Of a stretch of 25,962 nucleotides of DNA, positions 7,300-14,872 are shown in pieces. Location: positions 1-25,962 of the forward strand of contig CAYOEZ010000040.1 of NCBI GenBank assembly GCA_964402955.1. Direction: 5' to 3'. The first letter of the stretch is position 1. Every line of letters begins with the position of its first letter. The notes beneath the pieces are model-generated. The model worked only from the letters and a program-made list of their open reading frames with translations. It searched no databases and had not been told where the DNA came from. This stretch comes from CAYOEZ01 sp964402955. Lineage in GTDB: Bacteria; Chloroflexota; DTOL01; DAOUCN01. Position numbers and translations under genes: made by a program.

Positions 7300-8693
7300 T
7301 ATTCTCCTCCTAAGTCTCGGGACATCTCTGGTACTCCGGGCAAGTGGTACGACTCCACGGGTATTCCTTCCTCAAGGATAACTCCCAGTTGAAGCAACGT
7401 ATGACGAAGCAAGCCTGTGTCAAGGGAACGTAGGGTCGTATCTTGTCCGACAGCCAGCGCTGCGGCTGTACCCGCGGCTTCACCCATTGCCATGCACTGT
7501 GCCATCACCCGGGCCGATGCCAGTGCTTCATGGGTGGATGACAGGCAGCGACCGGGCACCAGCACATTGTCGAGGCCAAGCGGCAGAAGACAGCGGTAGG
7601 GGATGCCATAGGAGCCAGCCAGGTAATCCATGCGGTGACCGGACGATCCGGTTGTACTGTGAATGTCGATGGCATGCGCTCCTAGAGCAATGGTATCGTA
7701 CGGTTTCTGCCCAGAGCGCACGTCATCTGCGGTGAGCACATAATCGCCCATGATGCGGCGAGATTCGCGGGTGCCAATCTGACAGCCCGTATCAATGATG
7801 TTCGCATCACGGAACTCGGGGAAGTTGTCGCGTAGCCACTCAAAGAAGGTCCAAACGAGCTTGCGCCCTTCCACGGTCGCCTGAGTCAACTCCTCGGTCT
7901 TGGTGCAGTCGCCCCATTGGCGGGCAGCATTAACGCGGAACTCACCTCGAACGCTGGGCACAATCCAGGGCCCGCCTACCACCGGCAGCTTCCCTTCCTC
8001 TATCGCCTTAAGCATCGCTGTCCTCACGACCATATCCTGGCCGTTTTCGCGTGGGTGAGAGACCAGCGCAGCGTAGTCGGCTCCTGCGACGCGGAAGCAC
8101 ATTGTCATGGCCTGCATCGAGCCGTCCACGGGATTACCTTTTTCGTAGGGCGCGCCGGCGAATGTTGCCACATCCCCGTCACCGGTGGCATCGATGATGA
8201 CCTTGCCTGTGATCGCCTGGCGGCCGCTCTTGTTTTCAACGATCAGCCCATCAACGTGGCTGGCATTCTTGGCGACGCCACACACGAAGGTATGTAATAA
8301 CAACTCTGCCCCACTCTCCACCACCAGCCGGTCGGAAACGTACTTCAGATGCTCCGGATCGAACGGAGGGATCCCCGCTCCTTCCCAGCCAGTGTTCCAC
8401 GAGCCGATTTTGTTGTAGTGAGCATTCATCTCTGCCAGGCGTTCTGCCATTTCCCAGGTAATACCACCTATGATCCGGCGGCGGTTGCTGGTCCAGCGCT
8501 GGAAGTGGAGCACCAGGCCGGCCGTTGCCATCCCGCCGAGAATCCCATACTGCTCAAGAAGTAGCGTGCGAGCGCCATTGCGCGCCGCTGCGACAGCCGC
8601 CCCAATCCCGGCCGGGCCGCCACCCGCGACGATCACATCAACGTTTCTTGTGACTGGTATGTCGCGGCTGGGCTCATGTATTGTCTCCATCAT
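7299..8693 (-). CDS. FAD-dependent oxidoreductase (FAD_oxidored, PF12831-like)
   Basis: The 464-aa flavoprotein has an N-terminal Rossmann dinucleotide motif, VIVAGGGPAGIGAAVAAARNG (G24-x-G26-xx-G29), with the ribose-binding acidic residue E47 in LLLEQ. The second FAD motif is IIDATGDGD (166-174), and a C-terminal segment near LVPGRCLSSTHEALASARVMAQ completes the cofactor site. This family often sits in Chloroflexota, Firmicutes and Planctomycetes sugar-utilisation operons and is thought to oxidise or isomerise carbohydrate-derived substrates. Its substrate is unknown. No signal peptide is obvious. Two consecutive ATGs exist; the first (8691-8693) has AGGAGG 5 nt upstream. It is separated from the dehydrogenase by 85 nt containing a strong hairpin and is coupled to the downstream racemase-like gene. 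Confidence 0.88.
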   Translation of the reverse strand: MMETIHEPSRDIPVTRNVDVIVAGGGPAGIGAAVAAARNGARTLLLEQYGILGGMATAGLVLHFQRWTSNRRRIIGGITWEMAERLAEMNAHYNKIGSWNTGWEGAGIPPFDPEHLKYVSDRLVVESGAELLLHTFVCGVAKNASHVDGLIVENKSGRQAITGKVIIDATGDGDVATFAGAPYEKGNPVDGSMQAMTMCFRVAGADYAALVSHPRENGQDMVVRTAMLKAIEEGKLPVVGGPWIVPSVRGEFRVNAARQWGDCTKTEELTQATVEGRKLVWTFFEWLRDNFPEFRDANIIDTGCQIGTRESRRIMGDYVLTADDVRSGQKPYDTIALGAHAIDIHSTTGSSGHRMDYLAGSYGIPYRCLLPLGLDNVLVPGRCLSSTHEALASARVMAQCMAMGEAAGTAAALAVGQDTTLRSLDTGLLRHTLLQLGVILEEGIPVESYHLPGVPEMSRDLGGE

Positions 8694-8735
8694 CTGGCCT
8701 CCTGCTCATCCCTGCCAAGGGTATTTTTCCTGCGG

Positions 8736-8764
8736 CTTGAGATGCTGCATAGCTGCATCTCAAG
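8736..8764. repeat. Intra-operon stem-loop between dehydrogenase and FAD oxidoreductase
   Basis: CTTGAGATGC and GCATCTCAAG form a perfect 10-bp stem around a 9-nt loop that can add two more inner pairs. No T-run follows on the - strand, where it is transcribed, so it is unlikely to be an intrinsic terminator. It may set differential stability within the operon. A 10-nt perfect palindrome, GAGGCGCCTC, lies beside it at 8771-8780. Confidence 0.6.
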
Positions 8765-8778
8765 AAAAACGAGGCGCC

Positions 8779-9777
8779 TCAATAACCACGCCGTTTGTCT
8801 ACGACGTTGAGAAGCGCCTCGCCGGCGATCCAGCGGCGGAAGTTCTCGGCAAACAATTCGATTGTGCGCTCGTCCTGCCTCGGTGAGGACGCAGAATTGT
8901 GCGGGGTAATGATCAGATTCGGTACGTCCCACAGTGCGCTTTCTGACGACAAGGGCTCTGTCTCGAAGACATCGAGAATGGCGCCTGCAAGGGTGCCATT
9001 GCGTAATGCATTGACGAGTGCATCCGTATCAACCATGCTGCCGCGGGCTACGTTGATCAGCCATGCGCTTTTCTTCATGGCGACGATCTCATCCTTGCCC
9101 AAGTGCACCGCACCGCTCTGGGTACTGGCTGCGGTCAGAACAACAAAGTCGGCCTCCGCGACGACGGCGCACAAGCTCTCTGGACCATAGATGGCGGCAG
9201 CATGGGCGCCTCCTCGCGATGGGTCACGTCTGACAGCGAGCACCTTCATACCAAAGGCTGTGCAGAGCCGTCCAACTTCTTGGCCGATATGCCCATAGCC
9301 AATCACGGCGATGGTAGAGCCGCACAGTTCCAATTTGCGGTATCGTTGCCACTCTCGCTTTTCCTGATGCCGCACATGTTGCGGCAGGCGCTTGGCCGCA
9401 GCCAGCAGAAGGGCCAGTACACTCTCAGCCACCGGTCCTGCGTTGACACTCGCCCCACTTGAGAGCATGATATCGCTCTCCACGACTTCGGGAAGGAGCA
9501 ACCCGTCGACGCCAGAGGAGTTGGTCTGGATCCAGCGCAGAAGTGGCGATGAGGTCAGCACCCTCCGCAGCGCAGCCGAGCCAAAAGCCTTGCCCGCGAA
9601 GCGGTCATTGGGAAAATAGCGAAACAGGGCAACCGCCTGTGCTGGACTAGCGCCACACTTCCCCTCAACGTCAACCGAAATCACCCGCAACTTGACACCC
9701 GGTGCGGCCCGACGGAAGCGTTCGCCGAGCACGTCGGTGAGACCCTCCGGAACGATCACCTCAATTGAGCGTGACAC
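8779..9777 (-). CDS. D-2-hydroxyacid dehydrogenase (NAD(P)-dependent)
   Basis: The 332-aa protein matches the D-isomer-specific 2-hydroxyacid dehydrogenase family (about 310-340 aa). An N-terminal catalytic half contains TNSSGVD and NAGPVAESVLALLL. The NAD-binding motif is VIGYGHIGQEVG (G160, G162, G165), and the downstream catalytic triad is R245 (NVARGSMVD), E274 (DVFETEPL) and H293 (ITPHNSA). The reaction is interconversion of 2-oxo acids and D-2-hydroxy acids in the cytoplasm. The start is GTG; the upstream GAGG is weak and slightly distant. It lies 30 nt after the second permease in the sugar operon. With an enolase-superfamily enzyme next door, a sugar-acid pathway is likely, but the oxidised substrate is not determined. 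Confidence 0.9.
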   Translation of the reverse strand: MSRSIEVIVPEGLTDVLGERFRRAAPGVKLRVISVDVEGKCGASPAQAVALFRYFPNDRFAGKAFGSAALRRVLTSSPLLRWIQTNSSGVDGLLLPEVVESDIMLSSGASVNAGPVAESVLALLLAAAKRLPQHVRHQEKREWQRYRKLELCGSTIAVIGYGHIGQEVGRLCTAFGMKVLAVRRDPSRGGAHAAAIYGPESLCAVVAEADFVVLTAASTQSGAVHLGKDEIVAMKKSAWLINVARGSMVDTDALVNALRNGTLAGAILDVFETEPLSSESALWDVPNLIITPHNSASSPRQDERTIELFAENFRRWIAGEALLNVVDKRRGY

Positions 9778-9807
9778 GGACTCTCTACCTCACAAGAAGC
9801 TTCAGTT

Positions 9808-10692
9808 TCATCCCTTCAAGCCAGTCACTGCAATACCCTTGATGAAGAAGCGCTGGAAGATGAAGAATATCAACACCATAGGTGTGATGCCAGCCACGAC
9901 CGCCGACATCACCAGATTCCAGTCTATGAACATGCCCATCAGGCTGTTCATGCCGAGGATAACGGTGCGAACCTCGTTTCTCTGCAAGAAGACCAGCGGC
10001 CCAAGGAAGTCGTTCCATGTTGCCTGGAAGGCCAGGATTGCCACCGCGGCCATGACCGGCAGCGACAGGGGTAGCATGATCCGTCGCCAGATGGTGATCT
10101 CACTTGCTCCATCGATGCGCGCGGCGTCCAGAAGGTCGACGGGTACCGTGAGGAAGAACTGGCGGACGAGGAAAATGTACAACGGCGTTCCGAAGAAGCT
10201 TGGAACGAAAAGCGGCAGGAATGTGTTGATCCAGTGTAACCGCTGATAGAGGACAAAAAGCGGTACCAGACGCACAATCAAAGGCACCATCATCGTGCTG
10301 AGCAGAACCATGAAGAGAATATCCCGCCCCGGGAATCGGAAACGGGCGAAGCCGTACGCGACAAGTGAAGATGACAGGAGCTCCCCGACGATGACCAGCG
10401 TGGCAATGATCAGCGTGTTGCGCACGTAGAGCAGAAACGGTATATATCTGAATAGGGCATCGCTATAGTTCTCAAACGTGGCGGCTGAGAACCAAAGGTT
10501 GGGTGGATAGGTGAAAACCTGATCAGCGGGACGCAGAGAAATCAGGACCATGAGATACAAAGGGACGAACATGATCGTGCTGACTACCGTGAGCGGGAGG
10601 TAGATCTCGAGCGCGCCTCCAACCTTGGCCAGCAGCCGCCGCCAAGGCCGCACTTGTTGGCCGCGATCGGCAAGTTGTTCAGATGCGCTCAT
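9808..10692 (-). CDS. Carbohydrate ABC transporter permease, MalG-like (second permease)
   Basis: The 294-aa membrane protein of the MalG/UgpE class has an N-terminal cytoplasmic stretch, a first membrane helix near residue 35, about six helices in total and a C-terminal GLKG typical of the family. The EAA loop that contacts the ATPase reads DAARIDGASEITIWRRIMLP with the usual invariant glycine. The start ATG lies inside the 3' end of the first permease gene (14-nt overlap), so translation is probably coupled. It forms the membrane channel together with the first permease. No ATPase gene is present in this operon, so a shared MsmK/UgpC-type ATPase encoded elsewhere is expected. Confidence 0.93.
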   Translation of the reverse strand: MSASEQLADRGQQVRPWRRLLAKVGGALEIYLPLTVVSTIMFVPLYLMVLISLRPADQVFTYPPNLWFSAATFENYSDALFRYIPFLLYVRNTLIIATLVIVGELLSSSLVAYGFARFRFPGRDILFMVLLSTMMVPLIVRLVPLFVLYQRLHWINTFLPLFVPSFFGTPLYIFLVRQFFLTVPVDLLDAARIDGASEITIWRRIMLPLSLPVMAAVAILAFQATWNDFLGPLVFLQRNEVRTVILGMNSLMGMFIDWNLVMSAVVAGITPMVLIFFIFQRFFIKGIAVTGLKG

Positions 10693-11641
10693 ATTGGGCC
10701 CACCTGTCAGAGAATCTCACAAGGATGAAAGTGAACACAAGTATGATCACGAACAGGATGACTGCCAAAGCTGAGGCGTACCCCATCTGGAAGAACTCAA
10801 AGGCCTGGCGGTAGATGTACAAGACATAGAACAGACTTGCATCGTTGGGGCCGCCCTTCGTCATAACGTAGGCATATGCGAACACCTGGAAGCTGTTGAT
10901 GATGTCGATCACAGCGTTGTAGAGAATGGCCGGAGTGATCATTGGAATTGTTACGTTAACGATTTTGTGCCAGCGGCCCGCGCCGTCTATCTCTGCAGCC
11001 TCGTAGAGCTGCTCAGGTACTCCACCCAGGGCGGCTAAGAAGATGATCATCGGCACACCCACGTGGAACAAAGAGATGAAGATGATGACTGGCTTTATCA
11101 TGGCCTCACTTGTCAGCCAGTTGATTTCAGGCAGGCCGAATGCACCGCCAAAGTAGTTGACGTATCCGATGCGGGGGTCGAGCAGTATTCGCCAAATCAG
11201 TGCCATGGCGACGATGGGAATCATCGAAGGCAAGTAGATGGCAGTGCGAAAAATGCCAATTCCCCGTATGGTGCGGTTGAGTAGCAGCGCCAGCACGAAC
11301 CCTAGGGTCAGATGCAAGGGCACGCGTATGACAACATAGAGGATCGTGTTGATCACCGCGGTGCTGAACTTACGATCCTCGAGGAAAAGGCGAGCGAAGT
11401 TCCTGAGGCCTACCCATTCCGGTGAGGAGAGGATTGGGTAGCTGGTGAATGACCAGGCCATCACGGCCAACAGAGGACCGGCCGTGAACGCTATCAGACC
11501 GATCAGCCATGGCGATATGAAGGCATACCCCAGAAGCGCCTCGCGGTGTGCCAGCGCGTAGTTGTGGAGGCCTTGACGTGCGTCGCCAGTCCAGGGTACC
11601 TTGGGCCTCGATGTACCGCTCTCTGCGTGCTGTGGGTTCAT
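10679..11641 (-). CDS. Carbohydrate ABC transporter permease, MalF-like (first permease)
   Basis: The protein is a MalF/UgpA-type permease with helices from about residue 36 (LGYAFISPWLIGLIAFTAG) through six segments, and an EAA loop reading YEAAEIDGAGRWHKI followed by NVTIPM. I place the start at the ATG 11639-11641, giving 320 aa. The longer frame to the ATG at 11695 would add 18 charged residues, mostly encoded by an 11-bp stem-loop that is better read as an intergenic RNA element; the ATG at 11695 also has no Shine-Dalgarno. AGGCGG lies a few nt before the chosen ATG. It overlaps the next permease gene by 14 nt. It is partner to the solute-binding protein encoded just upstream. Confidence 0.92.
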   Translation of the reverse strand: MNPQHAESGTSRPKVPWTGDARQGLHNYALAHREALLGYAFISPWLIGLIAFTAGPLLAVMAWSFTSYPILSSPEWVGLRNFARLFLEDRKFSTAVINTILYVVIRVPLHLTLGFVLALLLNRTIRGIGIFRTAIYLPSMIPIVAMALIWRILLDPRIGYVNYFGGAFGLPEINWLTSEAMIKPVIIFISLFHVGVPMIIFLAALGGVPEQLYEAAEIDGAGRWHKIVNVTIPMITPAILYNAVIDIINSFQVFAYAYVMTKGGPNDASLFYVLYIYRQAFEFFQMGYASALAVILFVIILVFTFILVRFSDRWAQYERI

Positions 11642-11655
11642 TGGCCGCCTGTCGC

Positions 11656-11692
11656 GCGGGCGCTCGTGTCTGTGTATCTCGCGAGCGCCCGC
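11656..11692. repeat. Stem-loop between binding-protein and permease genes
   Basis: GCGGGCGCTCG (11656-11666) pairs perfectly with CGAGCGCCCGC (11682-11692): an 11-bp stem with a 15-nt loop. On the transcribed - strand it lies between the solute-binding-protein stop (11708) and the permease ATG (11641). Such elements, as in malE-malF, protect the upstream message from 3' decay and allow excess binding protein over permease. Confidence 0.7.
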
Positions 11693-11707
11693 CATGCGTT
11701 TACTGTT

Positions 11708-13117
11708 TTACTTCCCGCGGCTCGCCCTCCACTCCTTCAGCAGGGACTCGCCTTGCTGCGCGAAGCTGTTTACGGCGTCCTTGGGTGACATCTTTTCGTA
11801 GAGGATCGCATCCTCCATATCTAGCCAGAGCTGGTAAAACTGAGGTTGATTGCTCGGCGCAGGTACACCGATGCCCGTCGCGAGATCCTTGGCAACGACC
11901 GGCCAGAACCTGTTCCTGCTTGCCACCTCAGGATCCTCGTTCCATTTGACCATTGGCGACGGCCGGTTTTGGGCCTTGACGAAGTCCCCGGCATACTTGC
12001 TGACGGTGGTGAATTTGATCCACTCCCAGGCTGCTTCCTGATCTTTCCCGGCCGTTGCGATGCAGAAGCTCCAGCCTCCCAGAGAAGGCGTGTACCCTTT
12101 CGAGTTGGAATTGTTGGCGTTGCGCGGGAAGTTGTACGTAACATACTGTAGGTTCGGAGCCTTCTGTGGGAGATCGAAGAAGCGGGCGGTTAGGTTGAAC
12201 ATGCAGATGTACTTCTCGGCGGACCACTGGATGACCTCAATGACGTTCTTGCGGTCGGAAGCAAGTGCAAGGTTCGCATACTTGTCCGCCTGCATCTTCA
12301 CGATTTTCAGCAGCCACTCGGCAGCCTCGACGCCAGCCGGCTCGTTCCACAGAATCTTCGAAATGTCATCATCCCAGTACCGGCCTCCATTGGCGTAGGT
12401 GAGGACGAAGTGGCATGTCATTCCCGTCGAAACCTTGGCAGGGTCGAGGACGAATAATCCAGCTTTCTTCGCCGGCTCGACCAGAGATTCGAGATCCTGC
12501 CACGTCTCAATCGGTTTGCTTGGATCCCATCCGACCTTCTGCAGCAGCTTCGTATTGGCGAACAGAAGATGAACCGCGCCGGCTGTGACGTTGGGCAGCC
12601 CGTAGGTCTTGCCAGCCCATACACGGCTCTTGATCTCCGAAGGGTAGAACCAGTCTCCCTTGATGCCGTCTCGAGCCATCAGATCATCCAAGGCAACAAC
12701 CGCCTTCTGGTCGGCAAAGAAGGCCATGTTGTCGGACTTGATCATCATGACGTTGGGAGGCGAGCCGCCAGCAATGGCCGTCACTTGCTTCTCTCGCAGC
12801 GGTGGGCAGTCACTGACATCATTCTCGATCTTGACGTTCGGGTAGTACTTGTTGAACTCCTTGATCCAGGTCTCGATCAAGGGAATACGCGCCCCAGCCC
12901 AGCAGTTGGAGAACTGAATGGTGCCCTTGACGTCAGGGTAGGCCAGGTAGTCGACACCCAGTTCCTTGATCGTGGTTGCCTTGGCCCCTGACTTGAGGGC
13001 TGGTGTGCTCTTGGCGCCAGATGCACCGCACCCACTGATGAGTGCCACGGTTGCTATCCCTCCTGCGAGGCGCAGGAAATTGCGTCGTGTCACGACGCGT
13101 GTCGAGTCCTTACTCAT
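11708..13117 (-). CDS. ABC sugar-binding lipoprotein with Tat signal (extracellular solute-binding family 1)
   Basis: The 469-aa protein starts with a twin-arginine motif (T-R11-R12-N-F-L), a hydrophobic stretch and a lipobox ISGC with C30, so it is probably exported folded by Tat and lipid-anchored. The mature part resembles family 1 sugar-binding proteins, for example YPDVKGTIQFSNC, KVTAIAGGSPPNVMMI, YGLPN, and a C-terminal NRPSPMVKW. Length (about 440 mature residues) fits. The ATG is preceded by GGGGTGAT at a suitable distance. It is the first gene of the minus-strand operon and faces a 0.5-kb regulatory region shared with a divergent response regulator gene. The ligand is probably an oligosaccharide or sugar acid, judging by the downstream enzymes. 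Confidence 0.93.
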   Translation of the reverse strand: MSKDSTRVVTRRNFLRLAGGIATVALISGCGASGAKSTPALKSGAKATTIKELGVDYLAYPDVKGTIQFSNCWAGARIPLIETWIKEFNKYYPNVKIENDVSDCPPLREKQVTAIAGGSPPNVMMIKSDNMAFFADQKAVVALDDLMARDGIKGDWFYPSEIKSRVWAGKTYGLPNVTAGAVHLLFANTKLLQKVGWDPSKPIETWQDLESLVEPAKKAGLFVLDPAKVSTGMTCHFVLTYANGGRYWDDDISKILWNEPAGVEAAEWLLKIVKMQADKYANLALASDRKNVIEVIQWSAEKYICMFNLTARFFDLPQKAPNLQYVTYNFPRNANNSNSKGYTPSLGGWSFCIATAGKDQEAAWEWIKFTTVSKYAGDFVKAQNRPSPMVKWNEDPEVASRNRFWPVVAKDLATGIGVPAPSNQPQFYQLWLDMEDAILYEKMSPKDAVNSFAQQGESLLKEWRASRGK

Positions 13118-13530
13118 GTGTCATCACCCCTTTGACTACATATTCCACGGGAACAGGCAAGAGAGCGCGTCTACACAAGATTCGTGGGCGCCTCAAGCTC
13201 GCCCGGGGAAGTTGGTGTATGAAAAGTGGAACCTGTTCACTGCAACTAACCAGGAATCAACGTACAATCCAACTCTGGTGATCAACTGTAACCGCGGTGT
13301 TCCTTAGATGGCGCTCTGGTCGGTCAGCAGGGCTGTCACGGGTGCCAGAGTTGCCCTCAGCCAATCAACTCTGCCCGTACAGAGAAATCAGTGCAGCGGA
13401 AGACCTTGCCGCTGTCGCAATGCCAAAAACGTCAGGATTCTTGGCTGGACCGGACCGATTGCGCTTGCTTGAGCCCGTCCAAGCGCCCTAGTTTTTCCAC
13501 ATTCGGAATTGCGGACGGGTCCTGGGCCAG
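13118..13530. promoter_or_regulatory. Divergent intergenic region (binding-protein operon / response regulator)
   Basis: No convincing gene is present in this stretch. It should hold the promoter of the minus-strand sugar operon, but I could not identify confident -35/-10 hexamers for it. It contains three copies of CAACTCTG: 13270-13278 (+), 13345-13353 (inverted) and 13366-13373 (+). The two direct copies share the longer context CAATC-(C)-AACTCTG. It also contains a terminator-like hairpin at 13461-13496 on the + strand. The repeated octamers are candidate operator sites. Confidence 0.5.
13461..13496 (+). terminator. Terminator-like hairpin upstream of the response regulator promoter
   Basis: GCGCTTG (13461-13467) and CAAGCGC (13480-13486) form a perfect 7-bp stem, followed by CCTAG and five Ts. 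It reads on the + strand ahead of the regulator's promoter, with no + strand gene upstream. It could end an unannotated small RNA or insulate the promoter. Confidence 0.5.
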
Positions 13531-13559
13531 TTGACGATGGTATTCCGCACATGTATAAT
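13531..13559 (+). promoter_or_regulatory. Sigma-70 promoter of the response regulator gene
   Basis: TTGACG (13531-13536), a 17-nt spacer and a perfect TATAAT (13554-13559). The predicted transcription start is near 13566, giving a leader of about 70 nt before the preferred ATG at 13637. Confidence 0.8.
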
Positions 13560-13636
13560 ACGAGCATAGCACAGGAACATCCGCCTGTGTTGGCTCCTTG
13601 ACCATGATTGGGACAGAAAGGGGACACAGAAGGGAC

Positions 13637-14872
13637 ATGCCACACAAGAATTGCTCGCTGTCGTGTCTTCGCGCCGCCCTCAATCACCTCTATGATCCGC
13701 TGTCCCTTCGAGCCAGTCCGCTCCTGGAGGCGATGGGCGAGGGCGGACGACGCGATGGCGCAGTGCTGCTGCAGCAGACTCTCACCCAGGCTATCGCGTC
13801 ACTCCAGCCTGACGCGGAGAGAAGTGACCGTCTGCCCCTCTTGCGTGCCTATGAGATTCTCCACTACCGCTATGTGCAACAGTGTAGCCAGCAGGAGGTG
13901 GCGGATCAGCTTGGTGTGACTGTTCGGCATCTCAAACGCGAGCAAAAGCGGGCGCTGGAGATTCTCGCTAGCCGCTTGGGTGAGCGTTACGGGCTTTACG
14001 TTGAGTTGGGCACAGAGCCAGAAGACGATGCTGAGCCACAGAGCGAACAGGAGTTACCGACAACTGGCGGCGATCTGCGTTGGTTAAAGGAACTACTACC
14101 ATCGCAACCGAGCAAACTGAGCGACGTCGCGCCCTCTGTGGTGCGTCTAGTTGGTCTACTGGCAAGACAGCACGAAGTCGAATTACGTGTTGAAGATATG
14201 GTTGGCGTTCCTGATGTTGCTGCACGTAGTGTTGCCGTGCGCCAGATGCTGCTTGGTCTACTGACCGTAGGTATCCGCCACGTGACTGGAGGAACCCTGA
14301 CAATGTCTGCATCGTCTGCGTCGTGGCAGGTCGCCGTGCAGGTAGAAGGGTTTTCGGGGCGGCGTGCCATGGCGCAGTCACCTGACGATTCTGACAGTCT
14401 GAATATGGTGCGGCAAATGGCCGACGCTTGCGCAGGCAACCTCGACGCAGCCCTGAGCGATGGTTCTTTTCGCGCAACATTGAACCTACCTGCTGCCGCG
14501 CAGGTACCTGTATTGGTAATCGATGATAATCCAGAAATCCTCGATCTACTCCAGCGCTATGCCACTGGTACGCGCTACCGTGTTATAACTGAACAGAACC
14601 CTGGCTCAATCTCCGCCGTCGTGGGCGATGTCCTACCTCGTGTAATTATGCTTGATGTCATGATGCCCGAGGTGGATGGGTGGGAGCTGTTGGGCAGACT
14701 GCGCCAGCATCCGCTGACAAGTCACGTCCCCATTGTTGTCTGCACAATTCTCGCGCAGGAAGAGTTGGCTATGTCGCTTGGTGTCAGTGCGTTCCTCAGG
14801 AAGCCGGTTCAGCGGCGGGATTTTCTGCAAATCCTAGATCGTCTTGTGGCTCTGGACGTGACACCCCGCTGA
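13637..14872 (+). CDS. Atypical response regulator: HTH - kinase-ATPase-like - receiver
   Basis: From the preferred ATG this is 411 aa. Residues about 65-115 hold a sigma-70 region-4-like helix-turn-helix (YRYVQQCSQQEVADQLGVT followed by VRHLKREQKRALEIL). Residues about 160-285 resemble a degenerate histidine-kinase ATPase lid: RQMLLGLLTVGIRHV resembles the N box, and a C-terminal FRATLNLPAA resembles the end strand. There are no clear DxGxG motifs. The C-terminal receiver is complete: VIDDN acidic pair, phosphoacceptor D340 in MLDVMMPEVDGW, T370 and K389 in LRKPVQ. The DNA-binding part is N-terminal and the receiver C-terminal, the reverse of OmpR/NarL proteins. In-frame TTG (13598) and ATG (13604) starts are also possible; AAAGGGG at 13617-13623 favours 13637. 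It probably partners the convergent hybrid kinase and may regulate the divergent sugar operon. Confidence 0.75.
   Translation: MPHKNCSLSCLRAALNHLYDPLSLRASPLLEAMGEGGRRDGAVLLQQTLTQAIASLQPDAERSDRLPLLRAYEILHYRYVQQCSQQEVADQLGVTVRHLKREQKRALEILASRLGERYGLYVELGTEPEDDAEPQSEQELPTTGGDLRWLKELLPSQPSKLSDVAPSVVRLVGLLARQHEVELRVEDMVGVPDVAARSVAVRQMLLGLLTVGIRHVTGGTLTMSASSASWQVAVQVEGFSGRRAMAQSPDDSDSLNMVRQMADACAGNLDAALSDGSFRATLNLPAAAQVPVLVIDDNPEILDLLQRYATGTRYRVITEQNPGSISAVVGDVLPRVIMLDVMMPEVDGWELLGRLRQHPLTSHVPIVVCTILAQEELAMSLGVSAFLRKPVQRRDFLQILDRLVALDVTPR

Noticed and set aside
11642..11695. N-terminal extension of the first permease to ATG 11695
   Set aside because: The extra residues are encoded by a perfect stem-loop, there is no Shine-Dalgarno, and the conserved permease begins later.
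12569..12991. 140-codon frame on the + strand inside the binding-protein gene
   Set aside because: Antisense shadow of a well-supported lipoprotein gene, with no ribosome site or domain resemblance.
13217..13245. Possible - strand promoter for the sugar operon (TTGCAG with CATACA)
   Set aside because: The spacing is 19 nt and the -10 is poor; other choices are equally weak, so no promoter was assigned.
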